64,000 nucleotides of DNA, taken from NCBI GenBank assembly GCA_039583875.1, contig CM077159.1, positions 5,211,371-5,275,370 on the forward strand, read 5' to 3'. The translations under genes and the position numbers were made by a program. Under the pieces are notes generated by a model. The model was not told where the DNA came from and did not search any database. It saw only the letters and a program-made list of their open reading frames with translations. The stretch is from Platanthera guangdongensis. Its lineage: Eukaryota > Streptophyta > Magnoliopsida > Asparagales > Orchidaceae. Positions 44,073-55,419 of the stretch are shown in pieces (within the stretch, counting starts at the first letter, position 1; the number at the start of each line of letters is the position of its first letter).

Positions 44073-45595
44073 TGTTGAAACCGAGATTTGGTTCCACCTA
44101 TAGTTCGGACTTAGGGGTGCAGCTCACACCTATTTCTCCCAAGTCGTCCCTTGGTGAGAGACCTGAATTTGGAAAATGACCCTTGTCTCTAGCGTGGAGG
44201 TCCCACCTCACACTCGGAAGACCTTTGAGATCTCCCCCTCTCTAGTCAATGTTGAGCTAGGTGTCTTTGGAGGATGAAAGAAGAAGATGAAGATTGGTGA
44301 AAAACGGATCCCTCTCCAAGGCACCCCAAGGGTCTATTTATAGATTTTTGGGGATGCTCTGCCAATAGAGTAAATCCGTTATTCTAAAATTACTGAAATA
44401 CCCGGGGCTGGTCTGCCAACAGTCAAACTCCGCTGTTCTAAACAGCGATTCGCAGTACACCAAGGGCAACATAGCAGACCCTCGAACCGGGTGAGACCCT
44501 CAAGCCGGGCAAGACCCTCAAGCCGGGCGAGAACCCTCCAGCCGGGCGAGAACCCTCCAGCCGGGCGAGAACCCTCCAGCCGGGCGAGAACCCTCCAGCC
44601 GGGCGAGAACCCTCCAGCCGGGCGAGCTGGGCGGGTGACGGCCTCCCGCCGCACCCGCCTCCCTGAAAAACTGGGTTGGGGCGGGTGTCGGCCTCCCGCC
44701 ACACCCGCCCCCTGAAATGCGACCGGGGCGAGTACCGGCCTCCCGTCGCACTCGCCCCCAAGATGAGACCGGGGCAGGTGTCGGCCTCCCGCCGTACCCG
44801 CCCCCTGGAATGGGGCCGGGGCGAGTGTCGGCCTCCCGCTGCACTCGCCACCTGAAGAAGCTGGGGCGGGTGCCGGCCTCCCGCCGCACCCGCCCCCGGA
44901 AATGCGACCGAGGCGAGTGCGGCGGGAAGATGAGGTTGGGGCGGGTGTCGGCCTCCCGCCGCACCCTCCCCCTGGAATGGGGTCGGGGCGAGTGTCGGCC
45001 TCCCGCCGCACTCGCCCCCTGCAGAGGCCGGGGCGGGTGTCGGCCTCCCGCCGCACTCGCCCCATGCAGAGGCCGGGGCGGGTGCCGGCCTCCCGCCGCA
45101 CCCGCCCCTGGAATGGGACCGGGGCGAGTGCCGGCTGGGGCGGGTGTCGCCCTCCCGCCGGACCCTCCCCCTGGAATGGGACCGGGGAGAGTGCCAGCCT
45201 CCCTCCGCACTCGCCCCCCAAGCTAAGGTCGGGGCAGGTGCTGGCCTCTCGCCGCAGCCGCCCACCCCCCCCCCCCCCGGAATGGGGCTGGGGCGAGTGT
45301 CGGCCTCCCGCCGCACTCGCCCCCTGAAGAGGCCGGGGAGGGTGTCGGCCTCACGCCGCACCCGCCCCCTAAAATGGGGTTGGGGTGAATGTCGGCCTCC
45401 CGCCGCACTCGCCCCCTGAAGAGTACACCAAACACTAGCAAGCTAGGCAAGTCTTTCGTTCCCCTACTAGAATATCATGTAGATCAACAATAAATTTGAC
45501 TCCAAGAATGCAAAAAATCCCCTAAAAGCTTACAAATGTGTAGCAAGTTTTATGCCTTGTTTTGGGGCCTCATTCCGCGAATACGGGGTTGTACA
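44073..45595 (-). repeat. E6 5' LTR
   Basis: 1,523 bp; about 300 bp longer than the left copy because the hairpin minisatellite has more units. Confidence 0.86.
44627..45420. repeat. GC-rich hairpin minisatellite in E6 right LTR
   Basis: About 17 units of the same kind as in the left LTR; the arm types GCGGGTG/CACCCGC and GCGAGTG/CACTCGC alternate over most of the array, with two fused units near 44910 and 45125. The preceding 20-bp array is at 44480-44626. Frames of up to 307 codons here are artefacts. Confidence 0.9.
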
Positions 45596-47138
45596 TTAAT
45601 GTCTTAGGGTTAATATGTCTGGAATGTCACGAGATTATGATCGCAGATAAATTTACTTGAATATTCACTGAGATGAACGGATTTTTCGTTTGATGTATAA
45701 TTTGAAGTATGTTGAATTTTTTAGAGTGATTAACAAATATTATATTGACAAATATTGAGAATTGTATGAATTGTATAATTTGGATTCACACGTATATGAA
45801 TGGTAACTTACATTAATGGATTTTATCCCTTTAGATGAATAATTTGAAAAGTCGTAGAGCGTTAATCACGAGCAATATTGTTACGATAATAATTATAATG
45901 AATTCTGGATAACAAATATATGTTTGGTGTTTCTATATCATGCTCGATAGTGAACACATGTTTTTCTTGGAAGATAACTGTGTCCTAGAAATTGTTTAAC
46001 TTAGGCGAGTTCTCGATACCTCCGATCCGACATCTGTCGACTTACCTATACAATTTACTCGATAAATCTTCTTGATATTTTGACCTTGACCTCTCGAACT
46101 CGCGAGGTTTAAACTCACTGTTTGGTTCCTTCTGTGTCGTCGAGTCTGGTTTCGTATGTCTGTCTGAGTAAAACTTATTCTTGGTCTGATCACTCACTTT
46201 AAGTATTTTCGTTTCCATTAAAAATCACCTAAGTATGAAATTCGAAAACAAATCTGTAGTTGTAAGCAAATGCTTGAACTGCAGCGTCTAACTGGGCATC
46301 TGTTTGTCGGCATGGTCACGGCGAGCAGGATTACTTTTCCGACAAGACTTGCACGCAATTCTGATCGTGAACCATGGGCGCCCGCTATAGCACATACACG
46401 CTTCATTGATCACGGCTTACAACATATTACATGAATAGTGTTAGGCTATGCTCCGGAGTAGTCTAATACACAAACTTGTTCTGTATAGCTCTTTTGTTTG
46501 CTTGTCTGTTTTGGTAGCATCGCTTCATGAGAAATCGGTACACTCATGCTTTTCTGTTTATGTTACTGTTCTATACTTTACTCGGCTCATCCTGTTTATT
46601 TCAATGTTTTGAGGTTTTTCCTTTGTGTTTTGGAATTGTCTTAGCTTTTGTGTCAGCGTCGTCAGGTCCCTAACCCCGATCTGCATCAAGCTCCTATTTT
46701 TCGATGATTGATATTGTAGTTGTGTCAGGTTTGATGTTTTTGATTCATTTCTTTTACTTTCACATGTTTTCTTTATGTGATAATTATGAACAGTAATACA
46801 TGTACAACTGCTTGGCTATTAAATACTATGTACTAAAATTTAGTATTATTTGCATGTCCATTAATCTGAGCATGTCATGACATAAAATCTTGTATCTGAA
46901 ATATAAGTTCGGAATTTTATTAAAAATACTTGTACATTCAAATTTTCCACTATAATGTTTTAAAAGCTTCCGCATACAAAAAAAATCAAACTGTTTTTAC
47001 TTAACAGTAAATATTTTAAAATTATTTTAAGTATTCTCTGCATCCGCCTTAGCAGGCATGACTTTCTTTCCGCCCATGCCTGTGACATCACGGCCCGCCC
47101 GAAGCGCACTCTGACTTTTGTCGAGACGGGTCGTGACA
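45596..47138 (+). repeat. H solo LTR, right part
   Basis: About 1.54 kb of T-rich sequence with no gene, ending in a GC-richer stretch (CACGGCCCGCCCGAAGCG) and GGGTCGTGACA. The short frames are not conserved or domain-bearing. Confidence 0.78.
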
Positions 47139-47143
47139 TCTAG

Positions 47144-47273
47144 GCTTCGAAGCAATGGTTTTGAGTTTGATTTTCGTATTCAGCGTGTAATTTGAGGTTT
47201 TCGTCAGTTTTTTGTGTGGCTATTTTCCTTCAGAAAGGATGGGAAGGATTTGGAAAACTGTAGGTGTTCTAAT
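47144..47273. other. Host sequence between H and E8
   Basis: 130 bp; joins 25063-25180 on one side and 62871-62876 on the other once insertions are removed. See the possible split ORF. Confidence 0.6.
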
Positions 47274-47867
47274 TGTTGGTACCAAATCTGACACCAACTC
47301 TCAGCGCACTACCGCGAGATGGGTCGGATGGCTGAAGAAAGGAGACTCGGAACTGAAAGTGTCTGGGGGCAGCAAAGAGCGAGAAAGCTGCCTAGCGGCA
47401 ACACTAGACTTACCCGACGCGGAGAATGCCTCTCTTGCAGCGGGTTATTTATTGATGAGGAGAAATGGTTACAAAGGATTAAAAGGAGAAACCGAGCGAG
47501 CAGGAGATCGCAAAGTCACTAGAATTGAGACTGCAGCTCTTAACGAGCGAGCTCCTAGAGTTGAGTCAGCGTGCTTGGGGAGTGATGTTCCTCCCTATTT
47601 ATAGGCTCGGGGGCTTGCCCAAATGAGCAGGGTTTAAGATAATGGGCTACCCTGGGTACAGGACACCGGGCAGGGGTGACAGGATGAATGGTTTGCTAAT
47701 AAAGAAGACAACACCCAGACCGCGCGACTAGGTGGTCAGCTCCGAGTCTGGACTGCCTCTCCCCAGGCCTTTGCGACTTTGCGACCTGGCAGCTTGTGCG
47801 GCTAGGTGCATCCGAACCGCACGGACTGGACTTGGCAAAAATCTGGACGCGGGCTTCCGAGTAAACA
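47274..47867 (-). repeat. E8 3' LTR
   Basis: 594 bp, similar to the right LTR throughout. A minus-strand TATA-like TCTATTTAT/ATAAATAGG region lies near 47597. The neighbouring purine tract on the minus strand is AAATGTGCGGGGATCA. Confidence 0.86.
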
Positions 47868-47955
47868 TGATCCCCGCACATTTCCAAATTCCAGGAAATT
47901 TCAGAAATGTAGACTTTAGCCGCGAGCCCGCGGCCGCCATTAATCTTGGAACGAC

Positions 47956-47963
47956 TATAAATA
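47956..47963 (+). promoter_or_regulatory. TATA box of E8 antisense unit 1
   Basis: TATAAATA on the plus strand, 84 bp before the ATG at 48047, just inside the E8 3' LTR. Confidence 0.58.
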
Positions 47964-48602
47964 CACCCAAGTTCTGCAGATTGCAGAAAAACTTTCTAGC
48001 CACAGGACGCTATTCTCCCCTTGCGATTAAAGATCTCCACACCGCAATGTCTAGTCTTGGCAGAATGATGTCGTTCATCACGTCGCGCGATGTAGAGTCC
48101 AAACCGCGGCCCAAGAAAAAGTAGTGGCGAAGAAGCCAAGCACGTTGACCCGCCTGGTCGGGGAGACTACTGGAGCGGTTAAAGGTGCAACTATGACCAA
48201 ACCGCGACCTGACGACCTTGTCCCCAAGTCTGTTGTTGATGTGCCAAATCCATCAAGTGCGTTGGTGGCTACCGGCGCTACACCGATCTCCATGATTAAC
48301 CTAGATGATTAATACATGGCCATGTCCGTCTCACCTTCTGGAACTTTTAGGCTGAAGTTAAGCGGGTTGGATGGAGATGATAGTGAGGGTTCCGAGAAAC
48401 CCAAAGTTGCAAAGGGAGACAAGAAGCTTGTTGGCGAACAAATTGCGGTTTCTTCGGTTCTTATTGATGTAGACAGAGAGTCTATCCGCCGTGGACTGCG
48501 TCAGTTTGGGCAAGTCAACGGCGACAAACTGCGACAAAAAGAAGAGCTTGTCGCGAAGGCGAGTAAGAAGAAAGCAAAGAAGTGATCCACTACGACAATT
48601 GC

Positions 48603-50631
48603 TGATGAGTAGTAAAATATATATATTTAGTATAGATTTTTGCATAGTTTTTATTTTAGAAAAAGTAATATTCTATGTAAATTATTGAATAAATAATCTC
48701 CTTAATTTTATTTTATTCTCTAACTTAGCATGTTTCTTTTAAAATAGTTTTTTAATTATCACTCTAGTAGCTATGTAGATTATTTTAATTTTATTTTCTA
48801 AATCACAATCTGGTAGCTATGTAAATTATTTTAATTTTATCTTCTAATTTATACTTTAGCAGCTTCTTAAATAGCCGCCACCTGCCGGCCCTGCTCTTCA
48901 AACCGCCACCTGCCGGCCCTGCTCTTCAAACCGCCACCTGCCGGCCCTGCTCTTCAAACCGCCACCTGCCGGCCCTGCTCTTCAAACCGCCACCTGCCGG
49001 CCCTGCTCTTCAAACCGCCACCTGCCGGCCCTGCTCTTCAAACCGCCACCTGCCAGTAGCTTCTGAAACAGTAGCTACCTGCCAGCAGCTTCTCAAACAA
49101 CTACCTGTCAGGCCTGCTCTTCAAACCATCAGTTGCAATCAGCTTCTCAAACAGCTACCTGGCAGCCCTGCTCTTCAAACCGCCAGCTGCTATTTTTTCC
49201 CTATAAATTCTGCTATGCTCCATGAGCTGAGAGCAAAATATTTTAGGATCTTTTTGAGTGTTTTGTGAGCTATTGTGTGCAAGTTCTAAGATCTTGTGTG
49301 GCCTGCTTTTTGCTTTTAATTTCAAGTTCATTTGCAAGCTTTCTTAAGTAGCTGTAATCTGCTTTCTATGCAATAAAATTTAGTTCTTTTTCATCTTATT
49401 CTTCTCCTTTATTTTCTAGGTTGTGTCTGTGTGTGTGGTAGCTTAGGTTTTCTTTTCCTTTTTACTAGTTTTTAAGTTAGTGTGTGTGTGTATGAGAGTA
49501 GTTTTTATCTTCTTTTAATTTAGTTCTCTTTTTATGTTAGTGTGTGTGGGTGTATGAGAGATAGATTTAAAGTTTTTTGTTAATTTAATTTTCAGTTAAA
49601 AGTAGAGTGTGTGTGTATGAGTTTAGTTTTTTTCCTTTTTGTAACTTAGTTTACTTTTTGTTGAGAAAGGGTGTGTGTGTTAATTAAGTTTTCATTATTG
49701 TACAGTGTGTGCGTTTTGGAGTTATCTTTTTCTTCTTTCATTTTTGTAGAATGTGTGTGCTAACCAGTTTATTTGCTTTTCGCACTTCTCTTTTTGCTAA
49801 GGTCGCATGCATAATCGCTTAACAAAAATCATGAACGCCTCTATTTTTATCTCCGAACCCATCTCGATGAGTGGATAATCCCCTCCTAGCATTCAATTCA
49901 GATGAGCCTTGGGATGAAATAATCACGTTTTCAAAATATTTTAAAAAATCTCGTTTTCTCTTTGATTAAAAAGCTTAAAGTTTATCCATGATTTATTTTG
50001 AGTGAATTCATATAGACGTAGATGATCTTCATTTTTGTTTTTGAACACTAGTTAACTGAGAGGCTCGTGTATACGAATCAATCTCTTGCAGGGAAAAGAG
50101 ATTTGAGTGCTACCCACGAGAGAGGATGAACGGAACTCTCCCAAATTGGAGTACAAACTCGATAGTGGGGTTCACAACTTAAGGTGAGCTTTAGATTTTT
50201 TGTTTAAAGAACGAGAGTTCGGTCGATATACTCAGGGGGGCGTATTCCTCGAGAGAGGTGCGTTCATATTTTTGGAACCTTCACGGCCAAGCGATTCAGC
50301 AAAGTGAAAGATTGGTTTTTAATCTCTTTAAATTTTATTTTCATCTCAAGGTGATTTGAAATCGAGTGTTAGCCCCTTTTATTTTATCAAACCCTAAATT
50401 CTATTTTTGCCTTCGTTAACTTAATTTAAAAACCAAACCCTCCAAAAATAATTTGATAAGATAATAGCTCTTTCCTTATAAGTAGAAATAGTCAGCACGC
50501 ACGAAAAATACGACCATGATACTTCTTTAAAATATCGTATACTATACGCAATGAGGTATATTTGCTTTCATCGAATATAGGTTTGGATAAATTTCCCAAA
50601 AGCTTTCAAAAGCTCTAATTTAAAACCATCA
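48603..50631 (+). mobile_element. Solo LTR inserted in E8 antisense unit 1
   Basis: 2,029 bp with inverted ends TGATG...CATCA, flanked by ATTGC (48598-48602) and ACTGC (50632-50636). It has a TATA box (CCCTATAAATTC, near 49200) and AATAAAA near 49372, the promoter and poly(A) layout of an LTR. GT-rich runs fill 49420-49760. No internal region or partner was found. Family unknown. Confidence 0.65.
48875..49193. repeat. 28-bp minisatellite in the solo LTR
   Basis: Six perfect tandem copies of a 28-bp unit beginning CCGCCACCTGCCGGCCCTGC (48875-49042), then about five decayed copies. There are no spacers, so it is not a CRISPR array. Confidence 0.92.
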
Positions 50632-51920
50632 ACTGCCGACGAGCGGATAAGGAAAAAACTAAAAAGGTTGAAGGAAAAGAATGTATCTGTGAAGACCGGG
50701 AAAACTAGCCTTCAGCACAAACCGCGCAATAAAGAAGTTCATGAGTCTGTCTTGGAGACTCCCATTATCAATCAAGGTGGTGAGATGACGAACTCTGCGG
50801 TTAGCACGTCCACCGATGAGATTCAAAAAGATTTTTCTGCTCTCAAGGAGAGGGATAAGTCCCTAAAAGAGGCCCTTCCGCTAATTGTGGCCCACCCTGC
50901 GGATGAAGGTGTCGACATGTAGGTGTTAGGGGAGAAAATTGTAGAACCGCAAACTCCGGCAGCTTCTGAGGGAGATGAAAAGAAAAGTTGAGGGAGAAGA
51001 TCATTGTTGATAAGGCAGCCAAAGACCAGGCTGAAGCGGTTAGGAAGGCAGCAGTGAATCTGCAAACTGATGCAGATCTCTTGCGGTCAGGTAAACTTAA
51101 ACTTGCACCAAAAGTTATCAAGTTTCTACCCCCTTATAGGTCTCCTCCATGAAAGAAGCGACCTGAAGCCATTATAATCCCTACTGATGACATTCTCCTT
51201 TCTAAAAAGGAGTTGAGAGCAACGAAGAAGGATTTTGGTGATCTTGGGATGAGCAATTTAGGTAAATTGATCCTGAGCGGTTAAGGCGCCCTATATTTGA
51301 TAACCACCTTGTCGCAACTGAGATTGGGCAAGAGGGAACTTCTCGCCGTAGCAGTTTTACTCTTCGAAATACTCTAGCTGCGATATTTTGTTAGATATAA
51401 AGTTAGATTCTAACTTCATCTTTACATTTTCTTATCACAGTTGCGGATGGATCAGCGGCCTCTCCAGAGCAAGGCGAGTTCTTGCCATCACCACTGTCGG
51501 TCAGCCTGGCGAACAAAGATGATGCCCCGGGAATGTTGGCGGATATGTCTGATCAGCTAGAGGCCCTAAAAGAGATGCAGAAGAAAGAGCAGCAAGAGGA
51601 GCAAGAAAGAGAAGATGCTCTGATGGACATCCTGGAGAAAGAAAGAGCGAATAGAGAGCGAAAGAGCCCTCTAGGATCAAATCGCGACTCCTGTATCTTC
51701 TCTTGAGAGGGAGAAGAAACACCAGAGTCAGCGCACCCAGAAGCTGGAGGATGACGTCAAATATTACAAGATAAAAAACTGAAGTTGGTTGATGAGATGG
51801 AGAAAAGCCAGTGGTTAGATCACACGACTACTGAGAGGTCACGGCGACATGACCGCGCGGTTAAGAGGGGAAACTTCCAATCCTCCCACGGGGCGACAAG
51901 GTGAGCAGCCCGGGCGACCT

Positions 51921-52421
51921 AGCGATCACGGAGCGTTTGTCGAATACTTGATTCCTTTGAGTCGTGTGGACCACGAGGCCTCCTGAATTCACCGGATCCA
52001 CAATGTTTTTCACCATCACTTGACTTCAATGTATGGTCTCCTCCTTCAGGCAGGAGACCGTGTTGCTCATCAAGGGAGGGACCCTGTTGATCGCGGTCAT
52101 TAGCTGTGAATGATTTTTTATTTATAATATTGTTTGGTGTGGACGACAATTATTCTGTGGTGCGAACAATTATGTTTAATTGTTATATTATGCTTGCGGT
52201 TATGTTTTATTTTTTGTCAAACATTCTAGATGTTTTCGGTTAAGTTTATTTGTTCACGCGGATAGGCCTTCATGCATGATATGTTTGTTTGTTGTGTTGG
52301 ATGATTGTTCTTTCAAACTGTGCGGTTACATCGTCTTGACCACAGAACTTCCATATTGCTGGAGAACAAGTTGGCGAACAGGTTTGCGGTTAACTTGGTT
52401 ATATGCAGACCAAGAATAGTT
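51921..52421. other. Spacer between the two E8 antisense units
   Basis: No frame of note. T-rich with GCGGTTA words that recur across E8 (for example near 50805, 52197, 52323 and 53772). Confidence 0.5.
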
Positions 52422-52429
52422 TATAAATA
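52422..52429 (+). promoter_or_regulatory. TATA box of E8 antisense unit 2
   Basis: TATAAATA 35 bp before an ATG at 52464 and 70 bp before a second in-frame ATG at 52499; the distance suits the second better. Confidence 0.55.
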
Positions 52430-52463
52430 GCGTTGTCTTCCATGATTTTAGCTGAAAACTTGG

Positions 52464-54396
52464 ATGCGCACGAAACAGAAATCCGGGCGGTTTGAAAAAA
52501 TGGTTGTCGCACGAGTAGATGTTGATGTTGCTTTTCATGTCACCGATCACAAGGAATGCAAAGTCTCGCAGGCTGAACTTGAAACTTTTATTGAGACTTA
52601 TATGCAGGGTTCTCCTATAATGGCGCGGCTTCCAGAGAAAGATGAAAGAATCAATACTTCTTCAGCAAATCAGATCGCAGTCCTAATGGATCATTTTGCC
52701 TGCGGTTTCAAGTTTCCCCTTATGTGGGAAATAATCGACATCTTTGGCAACTATAGAGTTGTCCCTTGCTAGCTGACACCTAATTTCATTGTTGCGATCT
52801 TCAATTTTGTCGCCTATTTGCAAGCTGAAAGGGTAAAGTTTACTCTGGGCCTATTCCGGAAGTGCTTCTCAGTGCGGTCTATTACTAAGTCTGGTAGCAG
52901 TGTTTTCAATGGGATTTTATACTTCGAATGCAGAGGGGTGAACGCTGTGAACCTATCGAACAAGCTTCACAACTGGACGAAGTAGTACCTCATCTTTGAG
53001 GGAAATCTCGGCTTGATCCAGACCTATCTGCAAGCTCGCGCGGATAGAGAATTCAAATCTTGCAGGTTGGAGAAAGTTGAAGAAGACAATATTGCGTTCC
53101 TGCAAGATGCGCGATTGGATATTGATTACTACATTCCACTACTTCCCTCATTGGAAGGAGTAGCACCTTGAGACAATAAGTTATTCCCTGCGATCAAATT
53201 TATCTAACCGCTTTAGTCGTGAATTAACATTATGTGATTTTGCAGCCAGCCTGATGGTGCTCGTGAACAAGCCGCAAACTCCCGGTGGGCTGACGCTTAC
53301 ACAACGAGAAAAAAAAGGAAGGAACTAACAAAGAAGCGGCGGGTAGAAGATGATGTGGCCGCGGACTCCTTTGAAGACTCCTTCCCCCTTCACGATGTTG
53401 GGAGCTCTTTAAAAGACCTACACGGCAAGCCGACTATGCAATGGCATAGCGGCGGAAAATATGTTCAGTTGTCGACTGCTCTTCCCTCTTAGAAGAGCGA
53501 GAAGATTACTCGTCATGCTTCTGTGGCTAGCGCAGCCATGTACGGTAGGCGCAACTTCAAAGATTTAATGAAGGTTCGTCCTGAAGAGCTAGCGCATCTA
53601 GCCACCCAAACCCATGTGAGGAGCTTAGTTACAAACCACTTCATGGGCTATGCTTTCAAGAGGTCGTTGAAGAACAACTCCCAGCTTCTAGACCAAGTGG
53701 CACGGCTAGAAGCAGAGAACACACAACTAAGAGATGAGAAAGTGGTAAGATATTATCCGATGAGTCTTGCGGTTAATATTTTTAGACCGCACAGCCTGAT
53801 TTTTAGATGTCTTTGCAGAAGATGTATGACCCGGGGATCTTCGCCTTCCAAGATGTGATTTTCCCTTACTTGAAGGAGAGCATATAGGATGCCCTAGTCC
53901 GTTTCAACTACATGGGTGGCAAGAAGGAGAGATTTGAAAGTACATGCTTCATCGACTTTTTCCCTGAGTGCAAGAAGAGGGTGGCCGCTATGAACCGCGC
54001 GGCTAAGGGCAAGGGTAGGGTTGGCGAGGAAGAGCAAGAAGATGAAAAAGGAGAAGAAGAAGAAGAAGAGAGAGAAGAGGAGGAAGACGTGGAAGAGGAA
54101 GAAGAGGTGGGGAAGAAGAAAAATAAGAGAAATAAGATGGAGTTGAGTCGGACACAGACGGTAAAAAAGCTAAGACCGCTCAGGCCGCATCAGAAGAATT
54201 AGAAGACGAGACAGGCAACAAGAGCCAAATCGGGAAGTATCTGGAGGATGAAGACAGCAGCGGCATGAGTTGATCAACTGCGAGTTCCAAGTCGGGCGGT
54301 GGAGACTACTCGCCGTCATTAGATATTGATATTGACTGCACGGATGACTCGGATGGATCTCCCGCATCTAAGAAGCTTAGGACAGATGATTAGATA
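52464..54396 (+). pseudogene. E8 antisense unit 2: PF04195-like protein with acidic tail
   Basis: The first part has FACGFKFPLMWEIIDIFGNY, then LTPNFIVAIFNFVAYLQAER and VKFTLGLFRKCFSVRSI, which follows the PF04195 core. A likely intron ends at GATTTTGCAG (about 53245). The next block runs to LLDQVARLEAENTQLRDEKV (coiled coil, 53523-53742). A 63-bp intron (GTAAGATATT...TTTTTAG, 53743-53805) precedes YDPGIFAFQDVIFPYLKESI and a long Glu/Lys-rich tail (54010-54130). It ends with IDIDCTDDSDGSPASKKLRT, a nuclear-signal-like end. At least four in-frame stops are present. It lies opposite to the E8 pol genes. Confidence 0.68.
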
Positions 54397-55400
54397 TAGT
54401 TAGATGAAACATTTCATCTTTTGCCTTCTGGTTAAGCCCGCGGTCTGGCTTCTTTTTGTTAGCCGCTCAGGTTACAAATGTAATTTTTTGAAACATCCAT
54501 GAAAACGTACAAATTTACCTTCTCTCTTTTTCTTACCAAATTCCTGAAATGTAGCTTGATGTGCAATATTGACTTACGCGGTCTACGTTATATATCCGCA
54601 TTGAGCTTATTATCCTTTGCTCTTCTTGAATTATTAGCTTATTACAAGACATCTAACTGCACGATTCAGGGGAACATCCTTCTTTTGAAGTACTCGGTAT
54701 TTAGTTGTCAGGATAGATCTCAATTGAATTCTTAGGCCGCAATTTTTGTTTGCCACTGATTTCAAGAATAAAACGAGATTACGATGTCGAACAAGTGATT
54801 TCCATTCGCATTACTCACGCAAAGACCATTTCAAGCAATAATTTTAATTAGTTTAAAAATAGTTTGCATCACTTGCAAGAAGACCATTCCAGTTGGTGAA
54901 TGAGTTCCGAAGTTTAAACTAAATCTCGATGTCAACTTTGTTAGTCGTGGCAAGATCCAACATTCATAAGACAGCAATAAGGGAGAACCCAGATATGAAG
55001 ACCATGATCAATTCTCGTTATTCTCAATTATACCATGAGAAACTAGATAACCAGCAATACCCGCATTAACCACAAAATGCCGCATTAGCCATGGTAAGAT
55101 GTCCGCAATTTTCTAGGAAATTTTAGCTGCTAATAACAAGCGTAGAATTGAATATTGAAACTGCCATATATTATTGATAACCGTAGTGGTATCAAAGAAT
55201 GAATCCAAACCACATACATAAGTGTGTTGTTCGCGACATATTTTCACAATATCCAAAAATAAAAAAACATCAATATAATGAGGACAGAACGCAATGGCTG
55301 TCGGCCATAATTTAATGTAAGAAGGCCCTGTCAGTCAAGATAGCTTAATCGTCCAAAAAGACCCAAAGTGAGGCGACGTGTGCGAGTAGAAAAGGTTGTC
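54397..55400. other. E8 3' region without genes
   Basis: About 1 kb of AT-rich sequence; only short frames. Possible 3' end of antisense unit 2. Confidence 0.55.
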
Positions 55401-55419
55401 CGCCCTCAAATCCCACAAT

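Larger units (their letters stand above)
38332..45595 (-). mobile_element. E6: TAT-like gypsy element without pol, containing E7 sequence
   Basis: LTRs 38332-39557 and 44073-45595 (TGTTGAAACCG...GGTTGTACA on the plus strand) with target duplication TTAAT. A purine tract beside the left LTR (GAAAAGAGCGGGGATTG on the minus strand) and a primer-site-like TTTTGGTGCGGTGAGC beside the right one show minus orientation. No protease, RT or integrase is present. The interior includes a gag start, an inverted LTR of a related element (E7) and PF04195-type open frames. Confidence 0.82.
25181..47138 (+). mobile_element. H: solo LTR of a gypsy-like element, split by E5 and E6
   Basis: Starts TGTAACAACTCGG at 25181 and ends GGGTCGTGACA at 47138, flanked by TCTAG on both sides (25176-25180 and 47139-47143). 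Its own pieces are 25181-25917, 37925-38331 and 45596-47138, about 2.7 kb in all. No internal coding region, primer site or second LTR was found, so it is a solo LTR. The ends fit LTRs of plant chromoviruses (Tekay/Del type), but the assignment is by resemblance only. Confidence 0.78.
25083..47195 (+). other. Possible short host ORF split by the H solo LTR
   Basis: If H and one copy of its TCTAG duplication are set aside, 25083-25180 and 47144-47195 form one frame of 49 codons plus TGA, starting from GCCATGG (a good plant start context). No domain was recognised. A frame this long arises fairly often by chance, so this is weak. Confidence 0.2.
48047..51920 (+). pseudogene. E8 antisense unit 1 (Lys/Glu-rich coiled-coil product), broken
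   Basis: ATG at 48047 opens MSSLGRMMSFITSRDVESKP. After one frame change, 48124-48585 reads TLTRLVGETTGAVKGATMTK, a stop, FRLKLSGLDGDDSEGSEKPK and a Lys-rich end with a TGA. A solo LTR (48603-50631) follows. If that and one target copy are set aside, the same frame carries on (ADERIRKKLKRLKEKNVSVK) to 50922. Further blocks are AAKDQAEAVRKAAVNL, IDPERLRRPIFDNHLVATEI, and after a likely intron ending CTTATCACAG at about 51441, MSDQLEALKEMQKKEQQEEQ. No known domain. It is transcribed opposite to the element. Confidence 0.5.

Noticed and set aside
48875..49070. Regular 28-bp repeats that resemble a CRISPR array
   Set aside because: Copies are directly tandem with no spacers, and the context is a plant LTR.
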